A DNA stretch of 45,206 nucleotides from AA29 sp041481445 (lineage in GTDB: Bacteria > Acidobacteriota > Vicinamibacteria > Fen-336), in the NCBI GenBank assembly GCA_041481445.1, contig JBGPBV010000042.1, positions 1-45,206 of the forward strand. Reading direction: 5' to 3'. This document shows positions 1 to 9,333 of this stretch, one piece after another; the stretch's first letter is position 1, and each line of letters opens with the position of its first letter. Both the position numbers and the translations under genes were made by a program. Below the pieces are notes generated by a model. That model saw nothing but the letters and a program-made list of their open reading frames with translations, was not told the origin of the DNA and ran no database searches.

Positions 1-570
1 CCGCTCGGGAGCCAGGGCCAGCCCGACGACGAGGGCCAGGCCGAAGACGGCCATCGTGTGCTTGTTGAGCAGGCCCACGCCCGACAGGAGGCCAAAGACG
101 AGCCAGAGCCGCGTGTCGCCCGTCTGGATCATGCGCACGAGGACGAGCGCGCAGCCGGTCCAGACGAGCGGCTCGATCGAGTTCATCGACAGGTACGTGC
201 AGAAGAACATGTAGATGGGCGCGGCCAGCACGGCCAGAGCGGCCGCCGCCTGGGCCAGCCGGCCGCCCCCCAGGCGGCGGGCGAGCGCGCCCGCGAGCAG
301 CACGAGAAGGGCGCCGGCCAGCGACGGGAACAGGCGGATCGACCACGGCGAGTCACCAAAGAGCGCGCGCGTGAGCCAGGCCTGCGCCGGCGTGAGCGGG
401 GGGAAATCGACGTATCCCCAGGCCAGGTGCTGCCCGCAGGCGAGGAAGTACAGCTCGTCGATGAAGAACCCGTACCGCGACGCGGTCGCCAGGTGCAGCG
501 TCAGTTTCACGAGGGCCAGCGCGCCCACGATCGCGGTGCCGCTCGCCAGCGGATGGTGCGGTCTTTCCAT
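1..570 (-). CDS. GT39/PMT_2-type membrane glycosyltransferase, N-terminal part
   Basis: This gene runs off the left edge; 190 codons from an ATG at 570 are present. The translation is hydrophobic from about residue 12. It carries the acidic first-loop motif of the dolichyl-phosphate-mannose mannosyltransferase-like family (FFIDELYFLACG, with D38-E39), followed by HLAWGYVDFPPL, which recalls bacterial GT39 proteins. Further membrane helices follow. Family members transfer a sugar from a polyprenyl-phosphate donor to a periplasmic or surface acceptor; the acceptor here cannot be read. The start lies 10 nt after the stop of the upstream sugar kinase, so it is probably the fourth gene of the galT operon. 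The family call is fairly firm, but the substrate and the C-terminal half are unknown. Confidence 0.8.
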   Translation of the reverse strand, partial: MERPHHPLASGTAIVGALALVKLTLHLATASRYGFFIDELYFLACGQHLAWGYVDFPPLTPAQAWLTRALFGDSPWSIRLFPSLAGALLVLLAGALARRLGGGRLAQAAAALAVLAAPIYMFFCTYLSMNSIEPLVWTGCALVLVRMIQTGDTRLWLVFGLLSGVGLLNKHTMAVFGLALVVGLALAPER

Positions 571-580
571 CGCGGCCACC

Positions 581-2026
581 TCAGCCGACCCGCGCCCGCC
601 TCGGCCCGAGCACCGCCGCTCCGGGCGACGATCCGGAGAACACGCGGGCGGGCCGTCCGCTCTCCCGCGCATAGCCTTCGGCGATCTCGGCCACCCGCGG
701 CCCGGCATCCCTCCGGCCGAGGACGGCCACGGTGCCGCCGCTGCCCCCGCCGGTGATGCGCGCGCCGTAGAGGCCGTGAGCCCGCCCCTTTTCGTGGACG
801 AGGGTGGCCAGCCGCTCGGTGGCCGCGGAGCCGAGCCCGCAGCGCGTGTAGCTCGCGTGCGACTCGCTCATCAGGTCGCCCAGCGTCTGGTTGCGCCGCT
901 CGCCGGCGGGGGCGGCCAGCTCCCTCGCGAAGGCACGCACGCGGAAGTTCTCCTCGATGGGATGGACGGTGGCGGCGCGCACGGGGTACTCCACCTCCGG
1001 GGACACGCGCGTCACCGCGTCGGTGGTGCCGCCATAGCGGGCGAGAAAGGCCTCGCCGCGCAGGGACGCGGGCACGTGGGCCGCGAACGACTCGCGGTAC
1101 TCGGCGGGAGTGACGTTGGCCAGGCAGCCACCCCAGCGGGCGTCGTCGACGGCGACGTGTGCGGCGTCCACCCGGCGCGCGGGCAGGCCGGCGCGCTCGG
1201 CGAGGATGCGATAGCCCATGAACGCGCCGATGCGCACCGACGTGTAGTCCGCTCCGGAGACGGCGTGGCACACTCCGGAGTCGATCCCCCAGACGGCCAG
1301 GTCTTCGGGCAGGGCGAGGTGGCCCTCGAGCTCCGCGGGCTGGCAGCGCAGGGCCAGCAGCCGTCCCTCCTCCCCGCAGGCCGCGGTCATCTGGTCCATG
1401 ACGCCGCAGGCCGCGCCCACCACGCGGTTCTCGACCTGCTGGGCCAGCAGGGCCAGCTCGCGGGGGGCGAGGGCGACGTCGAAGGCCTCCGCCACCGCCT
1501 GCATCACCGCGACCTCGAGGGCGGCCGAGCTGCTGACGCCGCTGCCCTCGGGGACGCGGGAGGTGATCAGGAGGCGGGCCCCGGACCGGAAGGCCACGCC
1601 GCGCTCGCGGGCCAGGACCACGAAGGCCCCCGCGGCGTAGGCGGCCCATCGCCGCGCGGGATCGGATCCGAACCCGGCCCGGGCGGCCGCGTCCTCGACC
1701 GTCCCGCCGCCGCCGGCCAGCGCATCCATGGGCGCCTCGAACGAGCGAGCGCTGTCGGCTCCGAGGCTGACGATGCGCACGCGCGGCTCGCGATCCTTCT
1801 GCAGGGCCACCAGCGTGGCCTCGCGCAACGGAAGCTGGAGCACGAGGGAGCCGGAGTAGTCGGCGAACCCGCCCATGACGTCCAGCCGTCCGGGGGCGCG
1901 GGTCACCACCGCCTCCTCGCCGCGGACGAGGAGGCCTCGAACCTCGGGCAGTGGATGCCGGTCCAGCCCGGCAAGGCTCGCCACGAAGGCTTCGACCTCG
2001 GCGGAGGCGTCCGTCTCGCCCGTCAC
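581..2026 (-). CDS. GHMP sugar kinase, L-arabinokinase/galactokinase-like
   Basis: The 481-residue product has the three GHMP kinase motifs. These are an N-terminal substrate motif APGRLDVMGGFADYSG (44-59), the phosphate-binding loop VPEGSGVSSSAALEV (158-172), and a C-terminal ITGGGSGGTVAVLG. The first and third motifs, plus CGVMDQMTAACGE and a C-terminal GSSPGA, resemble the kinase half of plant L-arabinokinase (as I remember it) more than classical GalK, which has roughly IGEHTDYN and MTGGGFGG. The likely reaction is ATP-dependent C1 phosphorylation of L-arabinose or galactose in the cytoplasm. The GTG start at 2026 overlaps the previous stop (GTGA), which fixes this start over a longer in-frame extension. 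It sits between an IMPase-like gene and a GT39 gene. The fold is certain; the sugar is inferred. Confidence 0.87.
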   Translation of the reverse strand: MTGETDASAEVEAFVASLAGLDRHPLPEVRGLLVRGEEAVVTRAPGRLDVMGGFADYSGSLVLQLPLREATLVALQKDREPRVRIVSLGADSARSFEAPMDALAGGGGTVEDAAARAGFGSDPARRWAAYAAGAFVVLARERGVAFRSGARLLITSRVPEGSGVSSSAALEVAVMQAVAEAFDVALAPRELALLAQQVENRVVGAACGVMDQMTAACGEEGRLLALRCQPAELEGHLALPEDLAVWGIDSGVCHAVSGADYTSVRIGAFMGYRILAERAGLPARRVDAAHVAVDDARWGGCLANVTPAEYRESFAAHVPASLRGEAFLARYGGTTDAVTRVSPEVEYPVRAATVHPIEENFRVRAFARELAAPAGERRNQTLGDLMSESHASYTRCGLGSAATERLATLVHEKGRAHGLYGARITGGGSGGTVAVLGRRDAGPRVAEIAEGYARESGRPARVFSGSSPGAAVLGPRRARVG

Positions 2027-3032
2027 CGCAGACCCCGCGCGGCCAGCGCGGAGCGCAGGAGCGGCTCGACCTGGGCCCGGATCCGCGAGTTCGCGTAGCC
2101 GCACCAGGCCACGTCCGCCTCCACCCCGAGCCGTGCGCGCAGCGGCTCTCCCCGCTCGTCGGTGACGAGCGCCCCCATCTCGCGCGCGATGAGCTCGGTG
2201 CACAGGTCGTACGGATGGCAGCAGAGGCCGAGGGCCTGGCCGCGGGCGGCCAGGACCGGCTCCAGGAGCGGACGCAGGTCGGCCACGAAACGGTCGTGCC
2301 CGGCCGCGAGCTCGTAGAGCTGGCCGCCCGTGCTGATGTACTGGTCCTCGAAGCAGTGCGCCTTCCCGCGCCGGACGGGGCCCAGCGCGCCGCGCACGAT
2401 CTCCTCGTCGATCGCCGCCAGCTCCTCGCGCGCGCCGGGGAAGAAGCGCGCCACCATCGCGAAGCCCTGCTCGATCGTCGTCGCGCGCGAGGGCTGGAGC
2501 GCGAGCGGGCGCCGCTCGCCGGTGAGCCGGTTCCGCCGCTCCGCGCCCGCCCCCTGCCCGCGCACCGCCCACAACGTGTCGCTGAGGTGTTGCTTGACCA
2601 GCGGGATCTCCGTCTGGACCGCCACCTCGACGTCGGCCAGGGACGTGTCCGGTCCCCGGTTCGGGGCCACTCCGGTCAGCACCCACGCGCTCCGCTTCTG
2701 GTACATGAGGCCGCGAGTCCCGTCGATGGGATCCACGATCACACGGACCCGCGCGGCCGCTTCCGGCGTGCCGCGCGGCAGGACCACGGACCCGCCGGGC
2801 AGGCCCTCCGCGATCAGCACGAGCGGACACTCGCGGGCGATCTCGGCGAAGGACTCGAGGAGCGGCTCCTCTCCGATGCGATCCACGGCGTAGATCGTGT
2901 CGCCGTCGCCCTCCTCCGAGGCCACCCCGGCCAGGTCGGCGACGGCGGCCGCCTCGCAGGCGCGAACCACGGCGTCGCGGATGTGGCCGTGCAGGGCGCG
3001 GATCGGGTCGAGGAGGGCGGCGAGGTCCCCGG

Positions 3033-3036
<4 letters not shown>
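2023..3036 (-). CDS. Inositol monophosphatase/FBPase-superfamily phosphatase
   Basis: The product is 337 aa. Metal-binding elements of the Li+-sensitive phosphatase superfamily are visible: GDGDTIYAVD near 43-52, LIAEG with E77, and the core VDPIDGT at 101-107. The last metal site, usually WDxAAG, appears here as HPYDLCTELIAREMGA, which keeps the Asp but not the Trp. The family removes phosphate from inositol, sugar or nucleotide phosphates; this member's substrate cannot be told from sequence. Its ATG at 3036 overlaps the galT stop (ATGA) and its own TGA overlaps the GTG of the kinase. It is therefore translationally coupled on both sides and probably acts on a sugar phosphate in the same route. 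Superfamily certain, substrate unknown. Confidence 0.82.
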
Positions 3037-4085
<1,049 letters not shown>

Positions 4086-4120
4086 TCGCGGCGATTGTAG
4101 AGCGGTGTTACCTTCACCGC
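4086..4120 (-). promoter_or_regulatory. galT promoter with -10 box and overlapping dyad
   Basis: On the minus strand a TACAAT hexamer (4099-4094, 5 of 6 matches to TATAAT) ends 8 nt before the galT ATG. Transcription would thus begin within a nucleotide or two of the start codon, and no Shine-Dalgarno sequence is present. An inverted repeat GCGGTG-7 nt-CACCGC spans 4102-4120, over the spacer and -35 side. No good -35 hexamer is visible, so the dyad may bind an activator or repressor. The region lies between the divergent galT and tannase genes and could serve both. Confidence 0.45.
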
Positions 4121-4144
4121 GCTCCTTCGACAGGGGGATTGGAC

Positions 4145-5707
4145 ATGACGGCTGCCTTGCTGGTGGCGCTGCTCGCTCCCGCACCCGGTCCGTCCGCCGG
4201 CCCGAGCTGCGAGAGCCTCCGCACGCTCAAGCTCGTCCAGACCACCATCGCCTCCGCGGAGCCGGTGGCGGCGGGTCCCTTCACCGCTCCCGAGGGCCCT
4301 CCGATCGAGAACCTGCCCGCCTTCTGCCGCGTGACCGGCAGCATCGCGCCCTCCGCCGACTCCGACATCCGCTTCGAGGTCTGGCTGCCGGCGTCCGGGT
4401 GGAACGGGCGGCTGCGCGGGCTCGGCAACGGAGGCTTCGCCGGGTCGATCTCCTACCCGCCCATGGGCAGCGCCGTCTCCGCCGGCTACGCCGTGGTCGC
4501 CTCCGACACCGGGCACCGCGGGGCGGCCACCGACGCCCGCTGGGCGGCCGGGCATCCCGAGAAGGTGATCGACTTCGGCTATCGGGCCGTGCACGAGACG
4601 ACGGAGCGCGCCAAGGCGCTCGTGCGCGCGTTCTACGGCCGTCCGGCCCAGCGCGCGTACTTCCACTCCTGCTCGAACGGCGGGCGGGAGGCCCTCATGG
4701 AGGCCCAGCGCTTCCCGGACGACTACGACGGCATCGTGGCCGGCGCGCCCGCCAATTTCTTCACCCACCTCGTGACCAAGGGAGCCTGGGAGATGCAGGC
4801 CACGCTGGCCGATCCCGCCGGCTACATCACGGCGGCGAAGCTGCCCGCGATCGAGGCGGCGGCCCTGGCCGCCTGCGACGCGAAGGACGGCTTGAAGGAC
4901 GGTCTCGTCGACGACCCCTCGCAGTGCTCGCTCGACCCCGCGACCCTCGCCTGCGCGGGCACCGAGTCGGACGCGTGCCTGTCCGCGGCCCAGGTGGGGA
5001 CGCTCAAGAAGCTCTACGCGGGACCGCACACGAAGGACGGCCGGCCCGTGCACGGCCACCAGGTGGTGGGCGGCGAGACGGGGCCCGGAGGCTGGTCGCT
5101 GTGGGTCACCGGCCCCGCCCCGGGCCAGAGCCTGCTCGCCGCCTTCGCCACCGGCTTCTATCGTGACATGGTCTTCGAGAGGCCGGACTGGGACTTCCGC
5201 ACGTTCGACCTCGACCGCGACATGAAGGTCGCGGACGACAAGCTGGCCGGCACCTTGAACGCGGTGGACCCGGACCTGGGCCGCTTCCGCGATCGCGGGG
5301 GCAAGCTCCTCGTGTATCACGGCTGGGACGATGCGGCCATCGCCGCCTCGAACTCGATCGAGTACTACCAGAGCGTGCGTACGCGCCTGGGGGCGAAGGA
5401 GACCGACGCCTTCGCGCGTCTGTTCCTGGTCCCCGGCATGATGCATTGCGCAGGCGGCCCTGGTCCCAATGCCTTCATCGGGCCCGGTGCCCTGCACCCG
5501 GATGCCGACCACGACGTCGAGCGGGCCGTCGAGCGATGGGTGGAGAAGGGAACGGCGCCGGAGCGGATCGTGGCCGTGCGCTACACCGGCGGCCGTCCGG
5601 GCACCGGCGTGGCTCGCACCCGCCCGCTGTGCCCCTATCCCCTCCACGCCCGCTGGTCGGGTTCCGGCAGCATCGACGACGCCGCGAGCTTCGCCTGCGC
5701 GCCCTGA
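4145..5707 (+). CDS. Secreted tannase/feruloyl esterase family hydrolase
   Basis: The 520-aa product starts with a short hydrophobic signal peptide (MTAALLVALLAPAPG) and is probably exported. The tannase-family CS-D-HC arrangement is complete: nucleophile S177 in HSCSNGGRE preceded by C176, acid D395 in GWDDAAI, and base H434 in MMHCAGG followed by C435. The two neighbouring cysteines are expected to form the disulfide that links Ser and His. The family hydrolyses gallate or ferulate esters of plant polyphenols and arabinoxylan. An AGGGGG ribosome-binding site at 4132-4137 supports ATG 4145 over an in-frame TTG at 4139. The gene is divergent from the galT operon and convergent with a sugar importer, which fits use of plant carbohydrate. 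Gallate versus ferulate preference is undetermined. Confidence 0.9.
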   Translation: MTAALLVALLAPAPGPSAGPSCESLRTLKLVQTTIASAEPVAAGPFTAPEGPPIENLPAFCRVTGSIAPSADSDIRFEVWLPASGWNGRLRGLGNGGFAGSISYPPMGSAVSAGYAVVASDTGHRGAATDARWAAGHPEKVIDFGYRAVHETTERAKALVRAFYGRPAQRAYFHSCSNGGREALMEAQRFPDDYDGIVAGAPANFFTHLVTKGAWEMQATLADPAGYITAAKLPAIEAAALAACDAKDGLKDGLVDDPSQCSLDPATLACAGTESDACLSAAQVGTLKKLYAGPHTKDGRPVHGHQVVGGETGPGGWSLWVTGPAPGQSLLAAFATGFYRDMVFERPDWDFRTFDLDRDMKVADDKLAGTLNAVDPDLGRFRDRGGKLLVYHGWDDAAIAASNSIEYYQSVRTRLGAKETDAFARLFLVPGMMHCAGGPGPNAFIGPGALHPDADHDVERAVERWVEKGTAPERIVAVRYTGGRPGTGVARTRPLCPYPLHARWSGSGSIDDAASFACAP

Positions 5708-5735
5708 GGCGCGAGACCCCGAGGGGCGGAGCCGC

Positions 5736-6737
5736 CTACTCGCCCGCGGCCAGGCGCTTCCAGCCCTTCACGTACTCGTCCACGTTGGCGGCGGTGACGA
5801 CGTCCACGCCGGAGTCGACGATCGGCGAGGACGGCGGCCGGCCCGCCTTGACCTCGGCCAGGATGCGTACCGACTCGCCGCCCCAGCCGAAGTACTTCTG
5901 GCCGATGAGGACCTGGACCTTGCCTTCCTTCAGGAGCTCGGGCGCGGGCGGGATGGTGTCGAAGGAGATGAACTTCGTGCGCGCGGGGTCCACCGACTGC
6001 AGCGCGTTGCGCGTGAAGACGGGCCAGCCGCCGACGGAGATCCAGGCCCCCAGGTCCGGATAGCGGTTGGTGCCGGCGGCGATGATCTCGGCGCAGCGCA
6101 CGGGGTCTTCCTTGATGTCGTACACCTCGATGATCTTCAGCCCCGGGCTCTTGCCCAGCACCTCGCGCACGCCTTCCAGACGGCGCTGCAGGTTCACCGC
6201 GCCCACGCTCGTGATGATCGCGACGCTGCCCTTGCCGCCCAGCAGCCGCACCGCCTGCTCGCCCATGATCCGGCCCGCGGCCAGGTCGTCCACGCCGTAG
6301 AAGGCCACGCGCCTGGACCTGGGGGCGTCGGCGTCCCAGGTCACGACGGGGATGCCCTTGGCGACCGCGCGGTCGATGGTCTCGGTGAGGAAGTCGCCGT
6401 TGAGGCAGGAGATCGCGATGCCGTCCACGCCCTGCGTGATGAAGGACTCCAGGATCTCCTTCTGCCGGAGCTGGTCCGCGTTCTCCGAGCCCCGCCACAG
6501 GATCTCCACGTTGCCCAGCTTCTTCGCCTCGCGCTCCGCCCCCAGGCGCGCGTAATCGAAGACGGGCAGGTCGAGCGATTTCGGGATCACCGCGAAGCGG
6601 TACTTGCGCGCGGCCGGGCTCGCGCCCGGACTGGGGGCAGCCGCGCTCGATCCCTTGCCGCCGGAATCGCCGCCACCGGCGCAGCCGAGACCGGCCAACA
6701 GGACCCCGACCGCCACCGCCATTCGAGTCGACCGCAT
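5736..6737 (-). CDS. Sugar ABC transporter substrate-binding protein (ribose/galactose type)
   Basis: The product is 333 aa with a hydrophobic N-terminus and a probable lipid-attachment cysteine (GVLLAGLGC, an imperfect lipobox) followed by a Gly/Ser/Pro-rich tether. The body is a Peripla_BP_4-type periplasmic binding fold. Recognisable blocks are DGIAISCLNGDFLTETIDRAVAKG, given here only as its ends DGIAIS and DRAVAKG, then IPVVTWDAD and YFGWGGESVR. It would capture a sugar or sugar-like ligand and deliver it to the adjacent permease. A strong purine-rich ribosome-binding site (GAGAGGGGGG) precedes ATG 6737, 11 nt after the permease stop. It is the last gene of the ATPase > permease > binding protein operon and converges on the tannase gene. 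The ligand is not readable; arabinose or galactose is suggested by context only. Confidence 0.88.
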   Translation of the reverse strand: MRSTRMAVAVGVLLAGLGCAGGGDSGGKGSSAAAPSPGASPAARKYRFAVIPKSLDLPVFDYARLGAEREAKKLGNVEILWRGSENADQLRQKEILESFITQGVDGIAISCLNGDFLTETIDRAVAKGIPVVTWDADAPRSRRVAFYGVDDLAAGRIMGEQAVRLLGGKGSVAIITSVGAVNLQRRLEGVREVLGKSPGLKIIEVYDIKEDPVRCAEIIAAGTNRYPDLGAWISVGGWPVFTRNALQSVDPARTKFISFDTIPPAPELLKEGKVQVLIGQKYFGWGGESVRILAEVKAGRPPSSPIVDSGVDVVTAANVDEYVKGWKRLAAGE

Positions 6738-6748
6738 CGTCCCCCCTC

Positions 6749-7708
6749 TCAGTTGCCCTGGCGGGCCAGGAGCTGGTCCATGACCACGATCACGATGACG
6801 ACCAGCCCCACGATGAGCCGATCGTAGAACGTCGCCCCCGGGATCTGGGGCAGCGCGTTGCGCAGCACGCCGAAGATGAGGGTGCCCAGCACCGCGCCCA
6901 GGACCGAGCCCCGGCCGCCGGTGAGGCTGGCCCCGCCCACCACCGCGGAGGCGATGATGTCCAGCTCGTAGCCGGTGGCGAGGTCCGCCTTCCCCTGGCC
7001 CTGGACCACCGCCAGCACCGCGCCGGCCAGGGCGGCCAGCGTCCCCGCGGCCAGGTACACCGAGGTCTTCACCCGGCCCACCGGGATCCCCGAGTACAGG
7101 GCCGCCGTCTCGTTGCCTCCCACTGCATAGACCGCGCGTCCCCACTGGAAGCCGTGCATGAGGACCTGGAACACCGCGGCCAGCGCGATCATCACCGCCG
7201 GCGCCAGCCATTCGAGGGGAACGCCCGGCGGATGCCAGGACGGGGGCAGCGCGCCGGAGAGGTCGAAGAAGCGGCCCTCCGTGATGATGAAGGCGGCGCC
7301 GCGCGCGATGCCCATGACGCCGAGCGTCGCGATGAAGGGCGGCAGGCCCACCGGCACCACCAGCGCCGCGGTGAGCAGGCCCGCCGCCGCTCCGGCCAGG
7401 ACGCCCGCGCCGAGGCTCAAGGCCAGGGAGTGCCCGCCCTCCACGAAGAGCTTTCCCGCGACCACGCCGGCCAGGGCGATGACCGCGCCGGGGGAGAGGT
7501 CCACTCCGCCCGAGATGATGACCATGGCCGCCCCGATGGCGGCGATGCCGTAGATGGACGAGTACTTCAGGATCAGGAGCGCGTTCGGCCCGTTCAGGAA
7601 CGGATGGGAGCGGGCCGCCTCCGGCCACAGGTACCAGGTGAAGAACGCGATCTCGGCCAGCAGGAGCACCACCGTGCGCGCCTCGCGGACCCGCCACAGC
7701 CGCCTCAC
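6749..7708 (-). CDS. Sugar ABC transporter permease (RbsC-like)
   Basis: This 319-aa, strongly hydrophobic protein has the pattern of ribose/galactose-type permeases. Recognisable blocks are AAMVIISGGVDLSPGAVIALAG, cited here by its core ISGGVDLSPG, then LPPFIATLGVMGIARG, YAVGGNETAALYSGI and IIASAVVGGASLTGGRGS. The latter is the conserved cytoplasmic coupling region that contacts the ATPase. It forms the membrane channel of the importer. The GTG start at 7708 overlaps the ATPase stop (GTGA), indicating translational coupling and deciding against a long upstream in-frame extension. The binding-protein gene follows after 11 nt. Family assignment is firm; substrate is not. Confidence 0.9.
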   Translation of the reverse strand: MRRLWRVREARTVVLLLAEIAFFTWYLWPEAARSHPFLNGPNALLILKYSSIYGIAAIGAAMVIISGGVDLSPGAVIALAGVVAGKLFVEGGHSLALSLGAGVLAGAAAGLLTAALVVPVGLPPFIATLGVMGIARGAAFIITEGRFFDLSGALPPSWHPPGVPLEWLAPAVMIALAAVFQVLMHGFQWGRAVYAVGGNETAALYSGIPVGRVKTSVYLAAGTLAALAGAVLAVVQGQGKADLATGYELDIIASAVVGGASLTGGRGSVLGAVLGTLIFGVLRNALPQIPGATFYDRLIVGLVVIVIVVMDQLLARQGN

Positions 7709-9228
7709 GCCGCCTCGCTCGACGCGGAGGTGGCCAGGTGCATGACCCTCTCCTCGGTGGCGTCCGCGGCCGCGACCTCTCCCCGCAATCGGCCCTCCCG
7801 CATGACGAGGATGCGGTCGGCCAGGGCGAGCAGCTCGGGCAGGTCGCTCGACACGGCCAGGCAGGCCGCGCCCGCCGCCGCCGCCTGCGCGACGAGGCCG
7901 TGGATCTCGTACTTGGCTCCGACGTCCACGCCCTTGGTGGGCTCGTCGAGCAACAGCACGCGCGGCCCCGTGGCCAGCCAGCGGGCCAGGACCACCTTCT
8001 GCTGGTTGCCGCCGCTGAGGGTGTCGGGGGTGACGTCGAGGCTCGCCGCCTTGATGCGCCACTGGGCGAGCAGGGCCTCGCCCGTGCGCCGCTCCTCGGC
8101 CCGATGCCGGACGACGTCGCCCCGCGCCACCGCGCGCGGCAGGGCCAGGTTGTCGCTCAGCCCGAGGTTGAAGAGCAGGCCCTGGCGCTGGCGCTCCTCG
8201 GGCACGAGCACGACGCCCGCGCGGGCCGCGCGGCGCGGGGAGGCGAAGCGCACCGCGCGGCCGTCCAGCTCCATCTGGCCCGCCTGGGGCGCGTGGAGGC
8301 CGACCAGCGTCTCCAGCAGCTCGGTGCGTCCCGATCCCACCAGGCCGAACAGGCCCACGATCTCCCCGCGGCGCAGGGACAGGGACACGTCCTCGAACCC
8401 GGGCCGCCGCGTCCAGCCGCGCAGCGTCAAGAGGGGCGGGCCGGGAGCCGGCGGCGGCGCCGCCGGCCGCGGAGGCAGGTCGCGTCCGACCATGGCCCGC
8501 ACGATGTCCAAGGGGCCGACCTCGTTGCGCCCGAACGTGCCCACGCCGGTCCCGTCCCGCAGGACCGTGATGCGATCGCACAGGCGGAACACCTCGGGCA
8601 GGCGATGGGAGACGTAGAGGAGGGTGAGGCCGCGGCGGCGCAGGTCCTCGAGCACGGCGAAGAGGTGGTCGGATTCGGCGTCCGTGAGCGACGTCGTGGG
8701 CTCGTCCAGGGCCAGGATGCGGCAGTCGAAGACGAGCGCGCGCGCCACCTGCACGAGCTGGCGGTGGGCGGCGGGCAGGGTGTCCATCCCGGCGTCGGGC
8801 GAGACCTTCAGGTGCAGGCGCTCCAGCAGCGCGCGCGTGCGCTCGCGCATCGCGCCTTCCCGGAGCCGGCCGCCCCCGCCGACCAGCTCCCGTCCCGCGA
8901 ACACGTTCGCGCTCACGGTGAGGTTGGGGAAGGAGAGCATCTCCTGGTGCACGACCCCGATGCCGCGGGCGAGCGCGTCGCGCGGGGCGGACAGCCGCAC
9001 GCGCTCGCCGTCCAGGCGCAGCTCGCCCTTGTCCGGTCCCACGCTGCCGGAGAGGATGCGCAGCAGGGTGGACTTGCCGGCGCCGTTCTCGCCCACGATG
9101 GCGTGGGCCTCCCCGGCCGCGACGGAGAAGCCGACCCCGCGCAGCGCCTGCACGGCGCCGAAGGACTTGTGGACGTCATGGAACTCGAGCACGCTCGCCG
9201 CGCCGGTCGGGGTGTCCAAGACGGCCAT
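7705..9228 (-). CDS. Sugar ABC transporter ATP-binding protein with two NBDs (RbsA/MglA-like)
   Basis: The 507-aa protein holds two tandem ATPase domains, as usual for RbsA/MglA. NBD1 has Walker A GENGAGKST, Walker B ILALDEPTTSL and a divergent signature LPAAHRQLVQVAR. NBD2 has the family's altered Walker A GLVGSGRTE, a canonical signature LSGGNQQKVVLAR and LLLDEPTKGVDV. Unequal NBDs are typical of this family. The protein powers uptake through the adjacent permease. It is the first gene of the importer operon; its ATG at 9228 has only a weak ribosome-binding site. The 105-nt gap to the divergent kinase-BRCT gene must contain its promoter, but I could not place a convincing one. The gene converges, through the binding-protein gene, on the tannase. 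Confidence 0.92.
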   Translation of the reverse strand: MAVLDTPTGAASVLEFHDVHKSFGAVQALRGVGFSVAAGEAHAIVGENGAGKSTLLRILSGSVGPDKGELRLDGERVRLSAPRDALARGIGVVHQEMLSFPNLTVSANVFAGRELVGGGGRLREGAMRERTRALLERLHLKVSPDAGMDTLPAAHRQLVQVARALVFDCRILALDEPTTSLTDAESDHLFAVLEDLRRRGLTLLYVSHRLPEVFRLCDRITVLRDGTGVGTFGRNEVGPLDIVRAMVGRDLPPRPAAPPPAPGPPLLTLRGWTRRPGFEDVSLSLRRGEIVGLFGLVGSGRTELLETLVGLHAPQAGQMELDGRAVRFASPRRAARAGVVLVPEERQRQGLLFNLGLSDNLALPRAVARGDVVRHRAEERRTGEALLAQWRIKAASLDVTPDTLSGGNQQKVVLARWLATGPRVLLLDEPTKGVDVGAKYEIHGLVAQAAAAGAACLAVSSDLPELLALADRILVMREGRLRGEVAAADATEERVMHLATSASSEAA

Positions 9229-9333
9229 TCAATACCACACGGGACGCCCGGAGGCGCCGGACCTCGCGCGCCCGGCCCTCGGATAACATGTGAGCCCCGC
9301 GTCGGCCGTGGGCGCGGTCCCGGAGCATCCTGG

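Noticed and set aside
5708..5735. Terminator between the tannase and the sugar-binding protein genes
   Set aside because: GGCGGAGCCGCC can form only a 4-5 bp stem and no T-run follows.
7738..9333. In-frame upstream extension of the kinase-BRCT gene
   Set aside because: The added roughly 530 residues are antisense to the sugar ABC ATPase and have no domain; the GTG with GGAG at 9334 is a better start.
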